Of a stretch of DNA of 50,539 nucleotides, positions 26,716 to 35,749 are shown in pieces (position 1 is the stretch's first letter; each line of letters opens with the position of its first letter). Made by a program: the position numbers and the translations under genes. This DNA comes from JAXGTD01 sp040775095. GTDB lineage: Bacteria > Pseudomonadota > Gammaproteobacteria > Chromatiales > Chromatiaceae. Location: positions 1 through 50,539 of the forward strand of contig JAXGTD010000013.1 in assembly GCA_040775095.1 (NCBI GenBank), written 5' to 3'. The notes below the pieces were generated by a model. It saw only the letters and a program-made list of their open reading frames with translations, was not told the origin of the DNA and did not search any database.

Positions 26716-28344
26716 ATGTCACAGCACGCGTTGCCGGCGCCGCGGCCCGATGGCAGACTCCCCTCCTCGTCCACACCACCGTCGTTCCATCCCGCGATGT
26801 CCAACTCGCTCAAGACCGCGCCCACCGATGCCGGCATCCGGCGCACGCTGTTCGGCTACGGCCTCACGGTCTTTCTGAGCTCGGCGCTGCTGCTGGTGCT
26901 GGAGATCGTCGCCGGCAGACTGGTCGCCCCCTACGTCGGCGTGTCACTGTATACCTGGACCGCAATCATCGGCGTCATTCTGGCGGGGCTGTCGCTCGGC
27001 AACTGGGTGGGTGGTCTGTGGGCCGACCGCGGCGCTCGGGCACGCACGGTCGGTCTCGCGCTCGCCGGCGGCGGTTGCTATTGCATCGCCTCGCTCTCGC
27101 TGCTCGATGCGTTGGGTGCCGGGCTTCAGGCGCGGGGCGCGAGCCTGCTCGGCGCCAGCTTCATCTTCGCCGCGGCCCTGTTCTTCGTGCCCGCGGCGCT
27201 GATCGGCATCGTGACACCGTTGCTCACGACCCTGTCGTTGCGCCTCGACCCCCGTGCCGGACACGTGATCGGGCGCATGCACGCGCTGGCAGCAATCGGC
27301 AGCATCCTCGGCACCTTCGCGGCGGGCTGGTGGCTGGTGCAGACACTGGGCAGCCGCGGCGTGGTGCTCAGCGCCGGGGTCATGTTGCTCGCTCTGTCGG
27401 TGCCCTTCCTGCGAGCCGCGGGGCGCGCCACCCGGATCGTACTGCTGGCCGTAGTGATCTGCACCGGCGCACTGCTCGGTTGGCGCCACGGCCTGGACAC
27501 CAGTTGCGAGCGCGAAAGCAGCTACTATTGCATCCGGGTCGTCGACCGCAGCGCGGATGCGCCGTTCGGGGAGGCACGCGCGCTGGTGCTCGATCACCTG
27601 CTGCATGGCATCAACCATCGCGATGTCGCGGCCATGCTGATCGCACCCTACGTGCAGGCCATCGACGAGCTGACCCACGCCCATTTCGGGGCCGCCTACG
27701 ATGCGGGGCTCGACTGGTTCTTCGCCGGCGGCGGTGCCTACAGCCTTCCGCGGGCAGTCCAGGCGCTCAGCCCGAGTGCCCGGATCACCGTTGCCGAGCT
27801 CGACCCGGCCGTGACCCTGACCGCGGTCGAGGCATTGTTCCTGCAACCCGAGGGCATGCGTATCCTCCACACCGACGCGCGCCTCGCGCTACGCGCCGAC
27901 CCCGGCCCGTTCGACGTCATCGTTGGCGACGTCTTCCACGATGTCGCGATCCCCCAGCACCTGGTCACGCGCGAGTTCGCCGCGCTCGTCAGCAAACGAC
28001 TCCGCCCGAACGGGCTCTATCTGATGAACGTGGTCGACGCGTTCCCCGATCCGCGTCTGATCAAGGCCATCGTCAAGACGCTGCGCACCGAGCTCGCGCA
28101 CGTCGACCTGTGGATGGAGGGCGTGCCCGAGGCCGAGCGGGTGACCTTCGTCGTCACCGCCACCAACGGCGAGCCCCTCCCGGCACGCGTCGACGCCCGC
28201 CTGGGATTCGAGCGATCCTGGTACCGGATGACCGAGGACCTGATGGCGTTCGGCACGGCGTCGGAACAGATCCCAATCTTCACCGACGACTACGCCCCCG
28301 TGGAACGATTCATCGCGAAGCTGTTGATCGGAGACAGCCACTGA
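26716..28344 (+). CDS. Membrane-fused spermidine-synthase-like protein
   Basis: A 542-residue protein. Residues about 45-255 hold seven or eight hydrophobic segments, beginning TVFLSSALLLVLEIVAGRLVAPYVG, the usual start of the fused MFS/spermidine synthase family. The C-terminal half is a Rossmann methyltransferase-like domain with WFFAGGGAYSLPRAVQAL (nucleotide loop), ITVAELDPAVT (acid that binds the ribose) and FDVIVGDVFHDVAIP. It probably transfers an aminopropyl or methyl group on or near the membrane; the true reaction is unknown. The start could be 26716 or an ATG at 26797; neither has a strong ribosome site. It is monocistronic by position. Confidence 0.75.
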   Translation: MSQHALPAPRPDGRLPSSSTPPSFHPAMSNSLKTAPTDAGIRRTLFGYGLTVFLSSALLLVLEIVAGRLVAPYVGVSLYTWTAIIGVILAGLSLGNWVGGLWADRGARARTVGLALAGGGCYCIASLSLLDALGAGLQARGASLLGASFIFAAALFFVPAALIGIVTPLLTTLSLRLDPRAGHVIGRMHALAAIGSILGTFAAGWWLVQTLGSRGVVLSAGVMLLALSVPFLRAAGRATRIVLLAVVICTGALLGWRHGLDTSCERESSYYCIRVVDRSADAPFGEARALVLDHLLHGINHRDVAAMLIAPYVQAIDELTHAHFGAAYDAGLDWFFAGGGAYSLPRAVQALSPSARITVAELDPAVTLTAVEALFLQPEGMRILHTDARLALRADPGPFDVIVGDVFHDVAIPQHLVTREFAALVSKRLRPNGLYLMNVVDAFPDPRLIKAIVKTLRTELAHVDLWMEGVPEAERVTFVVTATNGEPLPARVDARLGFERSWYRMTEDLMAFGTASEQIPIFTDDYAPVERFIAKLLIGDSH

Positions 28345-28504
28345 CGCGCGCCGTGCCAGACGCCAAAGGGCCCGCAACCGAGGTGGCCCCGTCAGGGTCA
28401 CGCCCGGGCGGCGGCAGGCGGGCCGACGCCCGGGCAATGCCCCAACACGACCGGGCCGAACCCATCGGACCTGGTAATTGCATTGCGCCACGATAGGCGC
28501 GAGC

Positions 28505-28684
28505 TGATCAAATGCCCGGAGGGCGTTTGATCGGCGTCTCCGAAGCGTCCTGCCATTGCCGATCATCGGGAGCGAGAGCCGATCGAGCTCCTTCCTGGCA
28601 TTGGCTCAGCGCGCCAACCGCCAACACGGTTTCCGATTCGCCGCGTCCATGGCCTGGGCCCGAAACGCCTTCAATCACCGTCTC
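28505..28684 (+). repeat. Dispersed multi-hairpin element, copy C
   Basis: Plus-strand copy after the spermidine-synthase-like gene. It opens with the hairpin GATCAAATGCC / GGCGTTTGATC (28506-28532), then has TCCTGGCATTGGCTCAG (cf. copy A at 5204-5220), ACGGTTTCCGATTCGC, and CCATGGCC-type sequence ending in GAAACGCC...CGTCTCC (28648-28684). The middle hairpin of copy A is missing. No gene is seen in the rest of 28345-28830. Confidence 0.65.
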
Positions 28685-28836
28685 CCCAACGGCCAACCGT
28701 TGCGGATAGCCTGCGGCGAAAACCCCGGCACCCGCCATGGATACAGACATTCTGCGCGTGCTTGAAAAATGGGATTTCGGGCGTAGCCGCTGTATCCTTG
28801 CCTCGCCAACATGCGCGGTTGCGGACACGCCATGAT

Positions 28837-28890
28837 TGACGATTGTCATGATCGTTCCGCCGGCTTTACGGGTACCTTGAAAAATTCAAG
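28837..28890 (+). promoter_or_regulatory. Paired inverted repeats upstream of the octaheme cytochrome
   Basis: Two palindromes lie 150-200 bases before the cytochrome start: TGAC-gatt-GTCA (28837-28848) and CTTGAAAAATTCAAG (28876-28890, perfect 6-base arms). Either could be an operator. The second resembles an FNR site only loosely: the spacing is one base short and the inner bases differ. Regulation is inferred by position only. Confidence 0.3.
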
Positions 28891-29037
28891 GGGCGCGAGC
28901 GGTGCCGAGACACACCGCCGTTTTCCTGCGCCGTCTTGAAAGTTCCCGGGAAAAGGATTCTTCAGGTTTCCCTTCGGTAGACTGCCGTGACGCCGCGCGC
29001 GTCCAAATCAATGCACTGGGATGAGGAGGGCAAATTG

Positions 29038-30729
29038 ATGTCGTGTGACTTGAGAACAGGACTCGACGCTGCATGGCGCACGATCCTGGCAGCGACATTT
29101 CTGGCCGTATCGCAGTTTGTAGTGGCCGGGGAGCAGAACAACCCGGCCCCATCGAAATCGGACGCCGATATGAACTTCCGCCTCCAGACGGAGGTGGAAT
29201 CGTCCCAGCGCACCGATTCGAGCTCAACCGCCGATCATAGCAAGTTCGAAGAGCTCAAGGGCCCGTTCAGCAATGGCCCGGAGGTGACCAGGGTCTGCCT
29301 GAAATGTCATACCGAGGCCGGCCACCAGTTCATGAAGAATATTCACTGGACCTGGACATACAAGAACGAAAAGACGGGGCAGTTGCTCGGCAAGCGTTAT
29401 CTGGTCAACAACTTCTGCACCAATGCCCGCGGAAACGAGGGCATGTGCGCCCAGTGCCACGCGGGCTTCGGCTGGAAAGACGACAGCTTCGACTTCAGCA
29501 ATCAGGACAATATCGACTGTCTGGTCTGTCATGACCGCACCGGCACCTATTACAAGACGCCACCAACCCAGGGCAACAAGGCCTGCTCGGTGATGTTTGA
29601 GGGCAAGCAGCCGATCCAGTGGTCGAAGGTCGCCCAGAGCGTCGGCCTGCCAGGACGGGAAAACTGTGGGGGCTGCCACTTCTATGGCGGCGGCGGCGAT
29701 GGGGTCAAACATGGGGATCTGGATTCCTCCCTGATCCACCCCGGCCACGCGCTGGACGTGCACATGGACGATGCCGGACTGAACTTCGCCTGCACCACCT
29801 GCCATATCACGAAAAAACATATCTGGGCGGGCAGCAGATACGACGTCATCGCCAAGGATACAAAGGGCACCGGCAAACCGGGGGAACGGCGCGACGTCGC
29901 GACCTGCGAGTCCTGCCATGGGATCGCGCCCCACCCGAACGACAGCGTCGAACACATCAAGCTCAATCACCACACGGACCGCATCGCCTGTCAGACCTGC
30001 CACATCCCGGAAATCGCCCGCGGAGGGGTGGCGACCAAGACCGACTGGGACTGGCGCACCGCGGGCAAGACCCGCAATGGCGAAGGCTATAAGGTGGATG
30101 GCTACGTCCAGGGAAATGGTGAATCGCGCGACACCTACAAGTCGATCAAAGGCGACTTCAAGTATGGCGAGAACCTGATCCCGTACTACGGCTGGTTCGA
30201 TGGGCAGATGCATTACACCACCGTCGAGACCCAATTCGATCCCACCAAGGGACCGGTGGAGATCAACAGCTTCAAGGGCTCTGCCGAGGATCCCGGATCA
30301 CGCATCTGGCCGTTCAAGCGGATGCACACGGTGCAACCCTACGACAAGGGCCTCAACACGCTGGTCTACATGCATCTGTGGGGCGATGACGAGAATGCCT
30401 ATTGGGGAAATTACGATTTCGCCAAGGCAATCAAGGCCGGCATGGCCGAACAACACCTGCCTTACAGCGGCGAATTCGGCTTCGTCGATACCTATTCCTA
30501 CTGGCCGATCACACACATGGTCGCACCCAAGGAAGATGCGGTCCGCTGCGACGAATGTCATGCCAGCGAGGGCCGTCTGAAAGACATCAAGGGCATGTAT
30601 CTGCCTGGCCGCGATCATAACCGCTGGCTCGATATCGTCGGGCTACTGCTGGTATTCGGCACCCTGTTCGGCGTGCTCGGGCATGGTCTGATACGCAAAC
30701 TCACCGGGAAAGGGGGGGATCACGCATGA
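29038..30729 (+). CDS. Octaheme cytochrome c, tetrathionate reductase family (Otr-like)
   Basis: A 563-residue periplasmic protein. The start at 29038 follows GAGGAGGG. A signal sequence ends near residue 31 (VVAG-EQ). Eight CXXCH motifs are at C87, C137, C161, C210, C252, C290, C318 and C504. Shewanella Otr uses Asn61, Cys64, Asp150 and Lys153 at its Lys-ligated catalytic heme (from memory); N124, C127, D221 and K224 show the same spacings, so the site looks intact. Otr reduces tetrathionate and in vitro also nitrite and hydroxylamine; the physiological substrate is not settled. A single hydrophobic helix near 531-555 anchors the C-terminus in the membrane, absent from soluble Otr. Overlaps the cytochrome b gene by 4 bases. 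Confidence 0.88.
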   Translation: MSCDLRTGLDAAWRTILAATFLAVSQFVVAGEQNNPAPSKSDADMNFRLQTEVESSQRTDSSSTADHSKFEELKGPFSNGPEVTRVCLKCHTEAGHQFMKNIHWTWTYKNEKTGQLLGKRYLVNNFCTNARGNEGMCAQCHAGFGWKDDSFDFSNQDNIDCLVCHDRTGTYYKTPPTQGNKACSVMFEGKQPIQWSKVAQSVGLPGRENCGGCHFYGGGGDGVKHGDLDSSLIHPGHALDVHMDDAGLNFACTTCHITKKHIWAGSRYDVIAKDTKGTGKPGERRDVATCESCHGIAPHPNDSVEHIKLNHHTDRIACQTCHIPEIARGGVATKTDWDWRTAGKTRNGEGYKVDGYVQGNGESRDTYKSIKGDFKYGENLIPYYGWFDGQMHYTTVETQFDPTKGPVEINSFKGSAEDPGSRIWPFKRMHTVQPYDKGLNTLVYMHLWGDDENAYWGNYDFAKAIKAGMAEQHLPYSGEFGFVDTYSYWPITHMVAPKEDAVRCDECHASEGRLKDIKGMYLPGRDHNRWLDIVGLLLVFGTLFGVLGHGLIRKLTGKGGDHA

Positions 30730-31376
30730 GCCTGCGCCGTGTAATGCTGTACACCCGATTCGAGCGCTTCTGGCACTGGACCCAGGTGTTGCTGATCCTG
30801 TCGCTGCTGTTCACGGGTTTCCGAATTCACGACTTTTACGACTTCCCGGCCTTCTCCACGGCCGTCACGCTGCACACCGGCGCGGCGCTGGGACTCGTGC
30901 TGCTGTGGATATTCGCCATCTTCTGGCACCTGACCACCGGCACATGGAGGCACTACCTGCCAACCACCAAGGGTCTGCTCCGGGTCGCCCGCTTCTATGC
31001 CTTTGGCATATTCCGTGGCGAGCGCCACCCGTACCGCAAGGCATACTGGCGCAAGCACAATCCGCTGCAGGCCCTGTCCTATCTCGGCTTAAAGCTGTTT
31101 CTGTTTCCCGCGATCTGGATCTCCGGCATCGCCTATCTGAGCTACGCGTGGTGGGCCAATTCCGACAACACCGGCTGGTTGCAGGGAGTCGCGCTGATTC
31201 ATACCGCGGTCGCCTTCCTGATCCTGGTATTCGTCATCGCGCATGTATACCTGCTCACGACGGGACATTCCTTCAGGGAGCACGTCATGCCCATGGTGAA
31301 CGGATTCGATGAGGTGGATCTGTCGCCGGAAGAGGAGGCGTACCTGGAAAAAGACGAGCCGGGTCACATACGGTAG
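30726..31376 (+). CDS. Membrane cytochrome b (b561/FdnI-like), partner of the octaheme cytochrome
   Basis: A 216-residue protein with four hydrophobic helices. Candidate heme b ligands are His in FERFWHWTQ (helix 1), LHTGAALG (helix 2), LIHTAVA and IAHVYLLTTGHS (helices 3-4). This is the layout of cytochrome b subunits that oxidise quinol for periplasmic redox enzymes, such as FdnI, HyaC and NarI-like proteins. The ATG overlaps the stop of the octaheme gene (ATGA), so the pair is made together; it would feed quinol electrons to the octaheme protein or take them from it. A repeat element begins within two bases of the stop. Confidence 0.85.
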   Translation: MSLRRVMLYTRFERFWHWTQVLLILSLLFTGFRIHDFYDFPAFSTAVTLHTGAALGLVLLWIFAIFWHLTTGTWRHYLPTTKGLLRVARFYAFGIFRGERHPYRKAYWRKHNPLQALSYLGLKLFLFPAIWISGIAYLSYAWWANSDNTGWLQGVALIHTAVAFLILVFVIAHVYLLTTGHSFREHVMPMVNGFDEVDLSPEEEAYLEKDEPGHIR

Positions 31377-31377
31377 C

Positions 31378-31528
31378 CCCGGGGGCCAGGGAAGGCCCGG
31401 CATCTTCGAGCGCCGCGAGGGCTTGCGAGGGCTTGAGAATGGAGCGAACCGGAAACCGCATCTTCGGTTCGCGAGCCGGTCCAGGGCCAGGACGGCATTG
31501 GCTCGGCGTCTCCCGGGCAAACGCCTGA
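31378..31528 (-). repeat. Dispersed multi-hairpin element, copy B
   Basis: Minus-strand copy starting directly after the cytochrome b stop codon. Read on the minus strand it follows copy A closely along its length: GGAGACGCCGAGCCAATGCC, then TGCGGTTTCCGGTTCGCTCC, then GATGCCGGGCCTTCCCTGGC. These match 5183-5202, 5237-5256 and 5281-5300 of copy A. The gap 31377-31614 lies between two convergent genes and holds nothing else. Confidence 0.8.
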
Positions 31529-31614
31529 ATCCGCCTCCCCTTCTCCACTTGCTCGGCCAGCACCCCACGAAGGCGCCCGCGACATGCCCACTGCCGAGAC
31601 GGCGCTCCCAGGGA

Positions 31615-32334
31615 TCAGCGTCGACGGACCGCGGGGCAACGGCTGAGCTTGAGCTCGCGCTTGATCAGGGAGGCAATGCGTGTCTGCTCGGCGACGAGCT
31701 GGCTCGGGGGCGGGGGTGAGCGCTTGAGCATCGCCTCGGCCCGACGCAGGTCGTCGCAACGCGCGCTTCCCTGGGGCTTCAGGACGGCCCGATAGGCGTG
31801 CGCCGAGGCACCGTAGAGGTAGCCCAGGGCGCTGCTCGGGGCCTCACGCCGGGCATCCTCGGACGCCTTCAGCAGCTTCTCGTTTTCGCGGTCGAGCCGC
31901 TGTTCCCTGGTCTGGGCATCCAGGCGGTTACGTCGCTCGCTGAGCGTGAGCAGCAATCCACCGTGATAGGAGATGCGCCCGGGATCCGTCACGGAGGGCA
32001 ATTTCGACAGCGCGGTCCGATAGCTACCCTCGGCGCAATCGAGCAACTTGCGCGTGCGGCCATCGGTTGCCGAGGCGCTCTGGGGCTGTTGTATGACCAG
32101 GCGCAGGCAGGCATCGCCCTTGGCGGCATGCGCCCGGGCGCAGGCCTCGGTGCGCTCACCACAACGGATTTGCATGCCGGCAATCGCGTTCCATTCGCCG
32201 GCTTCAACCATCTCCGATAGCCGCTCTTCACCGGCCTCGCCATCGATGGGGGGCATTTCGGCGCAGCCCGCCAGCCACAGGAGGGTGGCCAGCATCAGGG
32301 CGCATCTCGTCCGCCGGATGATCAACTCACGCAC
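31615..32334 (-). CDS. Unknown lipoprotein
   Basis: A lipoprotein of about 239 residues; I do not recognise its family. A hydrophobic segment MLATLLWLAGC gives a lipobox with Cys near residue 24. The mature part has four or five Cys in CGERTEACARAHAAKGDACL and CAEGSYRTALSKLP, and a charged helical stretch RNRLDAQTREQRLDRENEK likely to form a coiled coil; the end is basic. The periodic Ala/Tyr pattern may reflect TPR- or Sel1-like repeats. The start is uncertain: GTG at 32334 or TTG at 32325, the latter with GGGAG at a better distance. It converges with the cytochrome pair. Confidence 0.6.
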   Translation of the reverse strand: MRELIIRRTRCALMLATLLWLAGCAEMPPIDGEAGEERLSEMVEAGEWNAIAGMQIRCGERTEACARAHAAKGDACLRLVIQQPQSASATDGRTRKLLDCAEGSYRTALSKLPSVTDPGRISYHGGLLLTLSERRNRLDAQTREQRLDRENEKLLKASEDARREAPSSALGYLYGASAHAYRAVLKPQGSARCDDLRRAEAMLKRSPPPPSQLVAEQTRIASLIKRELKLSRCPAVRRR

Positions 32335-32969
32335 TCCCGGGCAGCATGCGCCCACGGCCATAGCATCCACCCCGCGCGGCCCGAGGAACAACAGAGACCC
32401 TCGGCCCACCGGCCGCAAGGGTGCACGACCAACCGCCTTCGCTGCAACGACGGGCCAACGACGGGCCGACGACGCGAGCAAAAACCCGGGACCTACCGGC
32501 CATGCCGCTGGTCGGCGAGGGTGACCAATCGACCAACTTGCCCACGGTACACCGCCGAGGGCGGTGCAAACCAGTACGGATACCAGCCGGCCCCCGAACG
32601 GCGACCGCGAACGACAAAATACTCGACATCGCCAATGCCTCTTGGACTTTCCAATGCGTTCGCCGCCGAGGGCGCCACCAACAAGCGTACCCCTGGGTTG
32701 TCCGCGCGAATCCGCTCCGAGCCACCCGGACCGAGGCCCGGGACCGGCGCCGGACAGCAGCCGGAAAACAGGACCGGACGCCCCGGGGAGACGCCGACTC
32801 GAGGCGTTTGCCGCAGGGGCCACCGACGGCCCGTCGGGCATCGACCGCTGTCGCCGCAGGACATCGCCCGATCGGCGGGCCGCGCTGTTCAGGCTCCCGG
32901 CTGATTGTCATCCATGGGCGTACCAGAATTGATCCGAACCCGGTCGGCGTCGCCCGCGACACCGCCACG
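32335..32969. other. 635-base stretch without a convincing gene
   Basis: No domain is recognisable on either strand. A direct repeat of AACGACGGGCC occurs twice back to back at 32446-32467. An open frame on the minus strand (32493-32864) has a tract resembling a protein (IRADNPGVRLLVAPSAANAL, then GDVEYFVVRGRRSG), which could be a decayed gene, but I cannot assign it. Confidence 0.4.
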
Positions 32970-34607
32970 TTAGTGAACCGCGGAGCGCCGATCCGGCCGA
33001 TACACGTAGACCCGCCACGCATGCCGAGGCTTGTCGCATTGGGCCGTGGCCAGGCCCCCGGCGTCTTCACCAACCTGCCGCGGCGACTGGTCGCAGTCGA
33101 GCAGGGTCTGGGTCTCCACGACCAGGAAGCCCGGCACCGACGGTGCGATGAATCGGTTCGTCACCAGACTGAACCCCGTCTGCCGCAGTTCCGCCATAGA
33201 CGGAATCCTCGCGATCCGCCCACCGAGGTACTCGGAGGGCCGCGCGATACCGGGCCATTGGGTTGCATCGATCCCGGGGTGGTAGAAGTTGAGCATCGCC
33301 ACGGTCTGATAGCGGTCGGCAAACAGCGGACGCGGCAGGTCTGCCACGTGCGCCGCCAACGCGTCGAAACCATGGGTCTCACGCAAGATGCGTTTTGCCG
33401 CGTTGGGCAGCGGCAGCGCACCCGTCGCCGCATGCGCGGCATAGAGCGTCACCAGCAGCAGATTCAGACCGGCGGCAGCGATGACCCAGCCGACCAGGGG
33501 TCGCGCCACGATCGCCAGCAACCCGGCCGCGGCGCTGAGATAGACGGCCGACCAGTTCGCCTCGACCGGGCTGACGAGCGAGACCAACGCGAACAGCCCC
33601 AGCGGAACGGCGGTGCCCCCAATCAGCAACGCCCGGCCGGCAGGCGAGAGTGCCGCGGCGAGATCGGCGCGGAAACGCCGCAGGCCACCATGCGACAAGA
33701 GGCCGGCGCCGAGGGGGAACAACAGCAGGCCCCAGAAGGCCAGCTGGGTGCCCAGGTACGCGGCCAGGCTGCCGACCCGGTCGGTGAAGGCCATGGGCGG
33801 CTCCGGACCCGCCCCAGCCCCCCCGGCAAGGCCGGCCTCGGGCAAGAGGACGTCCGTCGCGAGCTGGACCTCCCCGGTATCCGCCGAAAACCCGTGGCCG
33901 AGCTGAAAGCGCATGGTCAACCAATCATGCTGCGCGTTCCAGAGGATGTTCGGCAGAAAAACCAGCAGTGCGACGAGGCCGCCAACGTAGGGCCAGGGCG
34001 TGCGCAGCGCCCTTGGATCAGCCCGGAACAAGGCCCACAGGAACACCGGGCCGATGAGTCCCATGGTGTACTTGCCAAGCAGCCCGAGACCGGTGGCCAG
34101 GCCCGCCGTGAGCCAGCGCCGCCGATCGCCGCCGGCATCGGGATCGAGGGCCGCGGCCGCCTCGTGCAGCGCCAGCGCCCAGCACAGGGCCAGTACCGTG
34201 TCCGGGGTCGTGATGACGCCGGAAATCAGTCCGGGTGGGGTGGCCGCGACGAGCAACAGCGCGAGCGGCGCATCATGGCGCGCGCTGAGCCCGCAGCGCA
34301 GATAGAACCGCCACAGCACCAACAGGGTCAAACCCCCGGCGATGACGGCCCCGAGGCGCGCCGCGAGCGTCGACGTCGGCGCCAGCCAGGTGCCGATGCC
34401 GATCAGCGCCACCCCGGGTGGATGGTCGAAATAGCCCCAGGCAAGGTGGCGCGCCCAGTCGAAATAGTAGGCCTCGTCCTGGGTCACTGGCACCATCGCG
34501 GCGCAGACCAGACGCCAGAGCGTAACGGCCGCGATCAGCAGCACCGGCAACCGCCAGCCGGACCACCCATCGGCATCGCTCGGACGCGCCGCGGCCTCCC
34601 GCATCAC
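32970..34607 (-). CDS. GT39-type membrane glycosyltransferase (ArnT-like)
   Basis: A 545-residue inner-membrane protein with about 11-12 hydrophobic helices. The first periplasmic loop reads TQDEAYYFDWARHLAWGYF followed by DHPPG, the acidic motif of undecaprenyl-phosphate-sugar transferases such as ArnT and PMT. It would move a sugar from a polyprenyl carrier to lipid A or a surface glycan. Downstream signature pieces are LLLGKYTMG-like (GLLGKYTMGLIGPVFLW) and the large C-terminal periplasmic domain. Its ATG overlaps the stop of the PAP2 gene by 4 bases (ATGA), so the pair is coupled and faces away from asnB. The exact sugar and acceptor are unknown. Confidence 0.85.
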   Translation of the reverse strand: MMREAAARPSDADGWSGWRLPVLLIAAVTLWRLVCAAMVPVTQDEAYYFDWARHLAWGYFDHPPGVALIGIGTWLAPTSTLAARLGAVIAGGLTLLVLWRFYLRCGLSARHDAPLALLLVAATPPGLISGVITTPDTVLALCWALALHEAAAALDPDAGGDRRRWLTAGLATGLGLLGKYTMGLIGPVFLWALFRADPRALRTPWPYVGGLVALLVFLPNILWNAQHDWLTMRFQLGHGFSADTGEVQLATDVLLPEAGLAGGAGAGPEPPMAFTDRVGSLAAYLGTQLAFWGLLLFPLGAGLLSHGGLRRFRADLAAALSPAGRALLIGGTAVPLGLFALVSLVSPVEANWSAVYLSAAAGLLAIVARPLVGWVIAAAGLNLLLVTLYAAHAATGALPLPNAAKRILRETHGFDALAAHVADLPRPLFADRYQTVAMLNFYHPGIDATQWPGIARPSEYLGGRIARIPSMAELRQTGFSLVTNRFIAPSVPGFLVVETQTLLDCDQSPRQVGEDAGGLATAQCDKPRHAWRVYVYRPDRRSAVH

Positions 34608-35383
34608 GGTCCGCGACGCCCCGACGACCCGCTGCTCATCCCCTGTGGGTCGGTCCCTTGGCCGGCCCCCGGGGTCCGGCCGGGCTTGGGCACGGTCACC
34701 GCATCGGCCGACGATGGCGTCTCGGCACGGCGACAGATCAGCGCGTGGAGCAGGAACCAGCCGATGAGCATGAACAGGCCGGATGAAACGACGTCGCTCA
34801 GAAAATGCCCCCCGGAGGCGATCCGGACCACGGCGAGCACCAGCGCATAGACCAGCGTGATGACGGCCCAGAGGCCGAATCGGTTGGAGAGGGTGTAGGC
34901 AACCGCGACCAGCCAGAAGCCCGTCACGGCATGGCCGGAGCTGAAGGAGCCGCCCCCCTGATCGGACGGCACGAACGCGGGGGTGAACTGCTTGTCACCA
35001 CCGAACTCGCGTAGCTGCACCGGACGCGCCCGACCAAGGTGTTCCTTCAGCCCCTGATTGACAAACAGCCCGGGAACCACGAGGAGCAGGGCCAGAAGCA
35101 GGCTCAGCCGGCGACCGTCGAGGCGCATCAGCGCCCGTCGGCGGTAGCGGTTGTAGAGCCACAGACCGATCAGACCAAGCGAGACGCCGACGACCAGGTA
35201 TTCAACCGAATGGTAGATGAACCGTTCCCACCAGACGCCGTTGGCCTCGAAACCGACACCGGGGGTGAAAAACCACCCGGAAACGCGCAGATCGACCTCG
35301 GGAAACGCCAACATGAGATCAGCACACAGGAAAAAGGCGATCCACACGACGACTGGTACGGCAAGAATTCTGTCCTGGCTCAT
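34604..35383 (-). CDS. PAP2-family membrane phosphatase
   Basis: A 259-residue inner-membrane protein with about six hydrophobic helices. All three PAP2 motifs are present: KEHLGRARP, GSFSSGHAVTG and RIASGGHFLSDVV with the catalytic His and Asp. It probably dephosphorylates a lipid phosphate or diphosphate on the periplasmic side, such as lipid A (LpxE-like) or undecaprenyl diphosphate. Its coupling with a GT39 enzyme suggests lipid A or carrier-lipid work: the pair could recycle or prepare the phosphate group used by the transferase. Which lipid it takes is inference. Confidence 0.85.
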   Translation of the reverse strand: MSQDRILAVPVVVWIAFFLCADLMLAFPEVDLRVSGWFFTPGVGFEANGVWWERFIYHSVEYLVVGVSLGLIGLWLYNRYRRRALMRLDGRRLSLLLALLLVVPGLFVNQGLKEHLGRARPVQLREFGGDKQFTPAFVPSDQGGGSFSSGHAVTGFWLVAVAYTLSNRFGLWAVITLVYALVLAVVRIASGGHFLSDVVSSGLFMLIGWFLLHALICRRAETPSSADAVTVPKPGRTPGAGQGTDPQGMSSGSSGRRGP

Positions 35384-35749
35384 CGGGGCGTCGGCCTAAA
35401 CGACAGCGGTGGCGGGGCGAGCGGCCGCAGACGATACCACAGTCGCCCCCACACGGGGACGACAGCGCTCAATCGGCTTGCCGCATGCCGCCCTTGCGTG
35501 GAACCGGGGCGCCCATCAAACTGTGCACCCGACAGGCCCGCCGGTGACGGCCGAGCGGCCCCTTTGGCCAGCAGGGCGAGCGCGGGGTGGCTCGCGTCCG
35601 CCCCTGTTGCGCACGCCCCAAGAGGCACCAGACGATCTGGCTGGGACATGCCCCCGGGGGAGAAGCCACGAACCAATGAGCACCGAGACCGATTCCAGCC
35701 GCCGCCCCCACTCCCCGCGCCCGGGTGCCCCTTCGCGAGATCGTCCCCG
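35384..35749. other. Divergent region between the PAP2 gene and asnB
   Basis: 366 bases that must hold the promoters of the GT39/PAP2 pair and of asnB. No clear -35/-10 pair, hairpin or gene is seen. Open frames here are short and Pro/Arg-rich. Confidence 0.4.

Noticed and set aside
28876..28890. CTTGAAAAATTCAAG as an FNR or CRP site
   Set aside because: Spacing between half-sites is one base too short for FNR and the inner bases do not match; kept only as an unassigned palindrome.
32493..32864. A 123-codon minus-strand frame with a protein-like tract
   Set aside because: The tract is short and unassigned, and the first half is Pro/Gly/Arg noise; at best it is a decayed gene.
32421..34850. 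An 809-codon plus-strand frame antisense to the GT39 gene
   Set aside because: Low-complexity Arg/Gln/Gly composition and no domain; the GT39 membrane protein on the minus strand explains the region.
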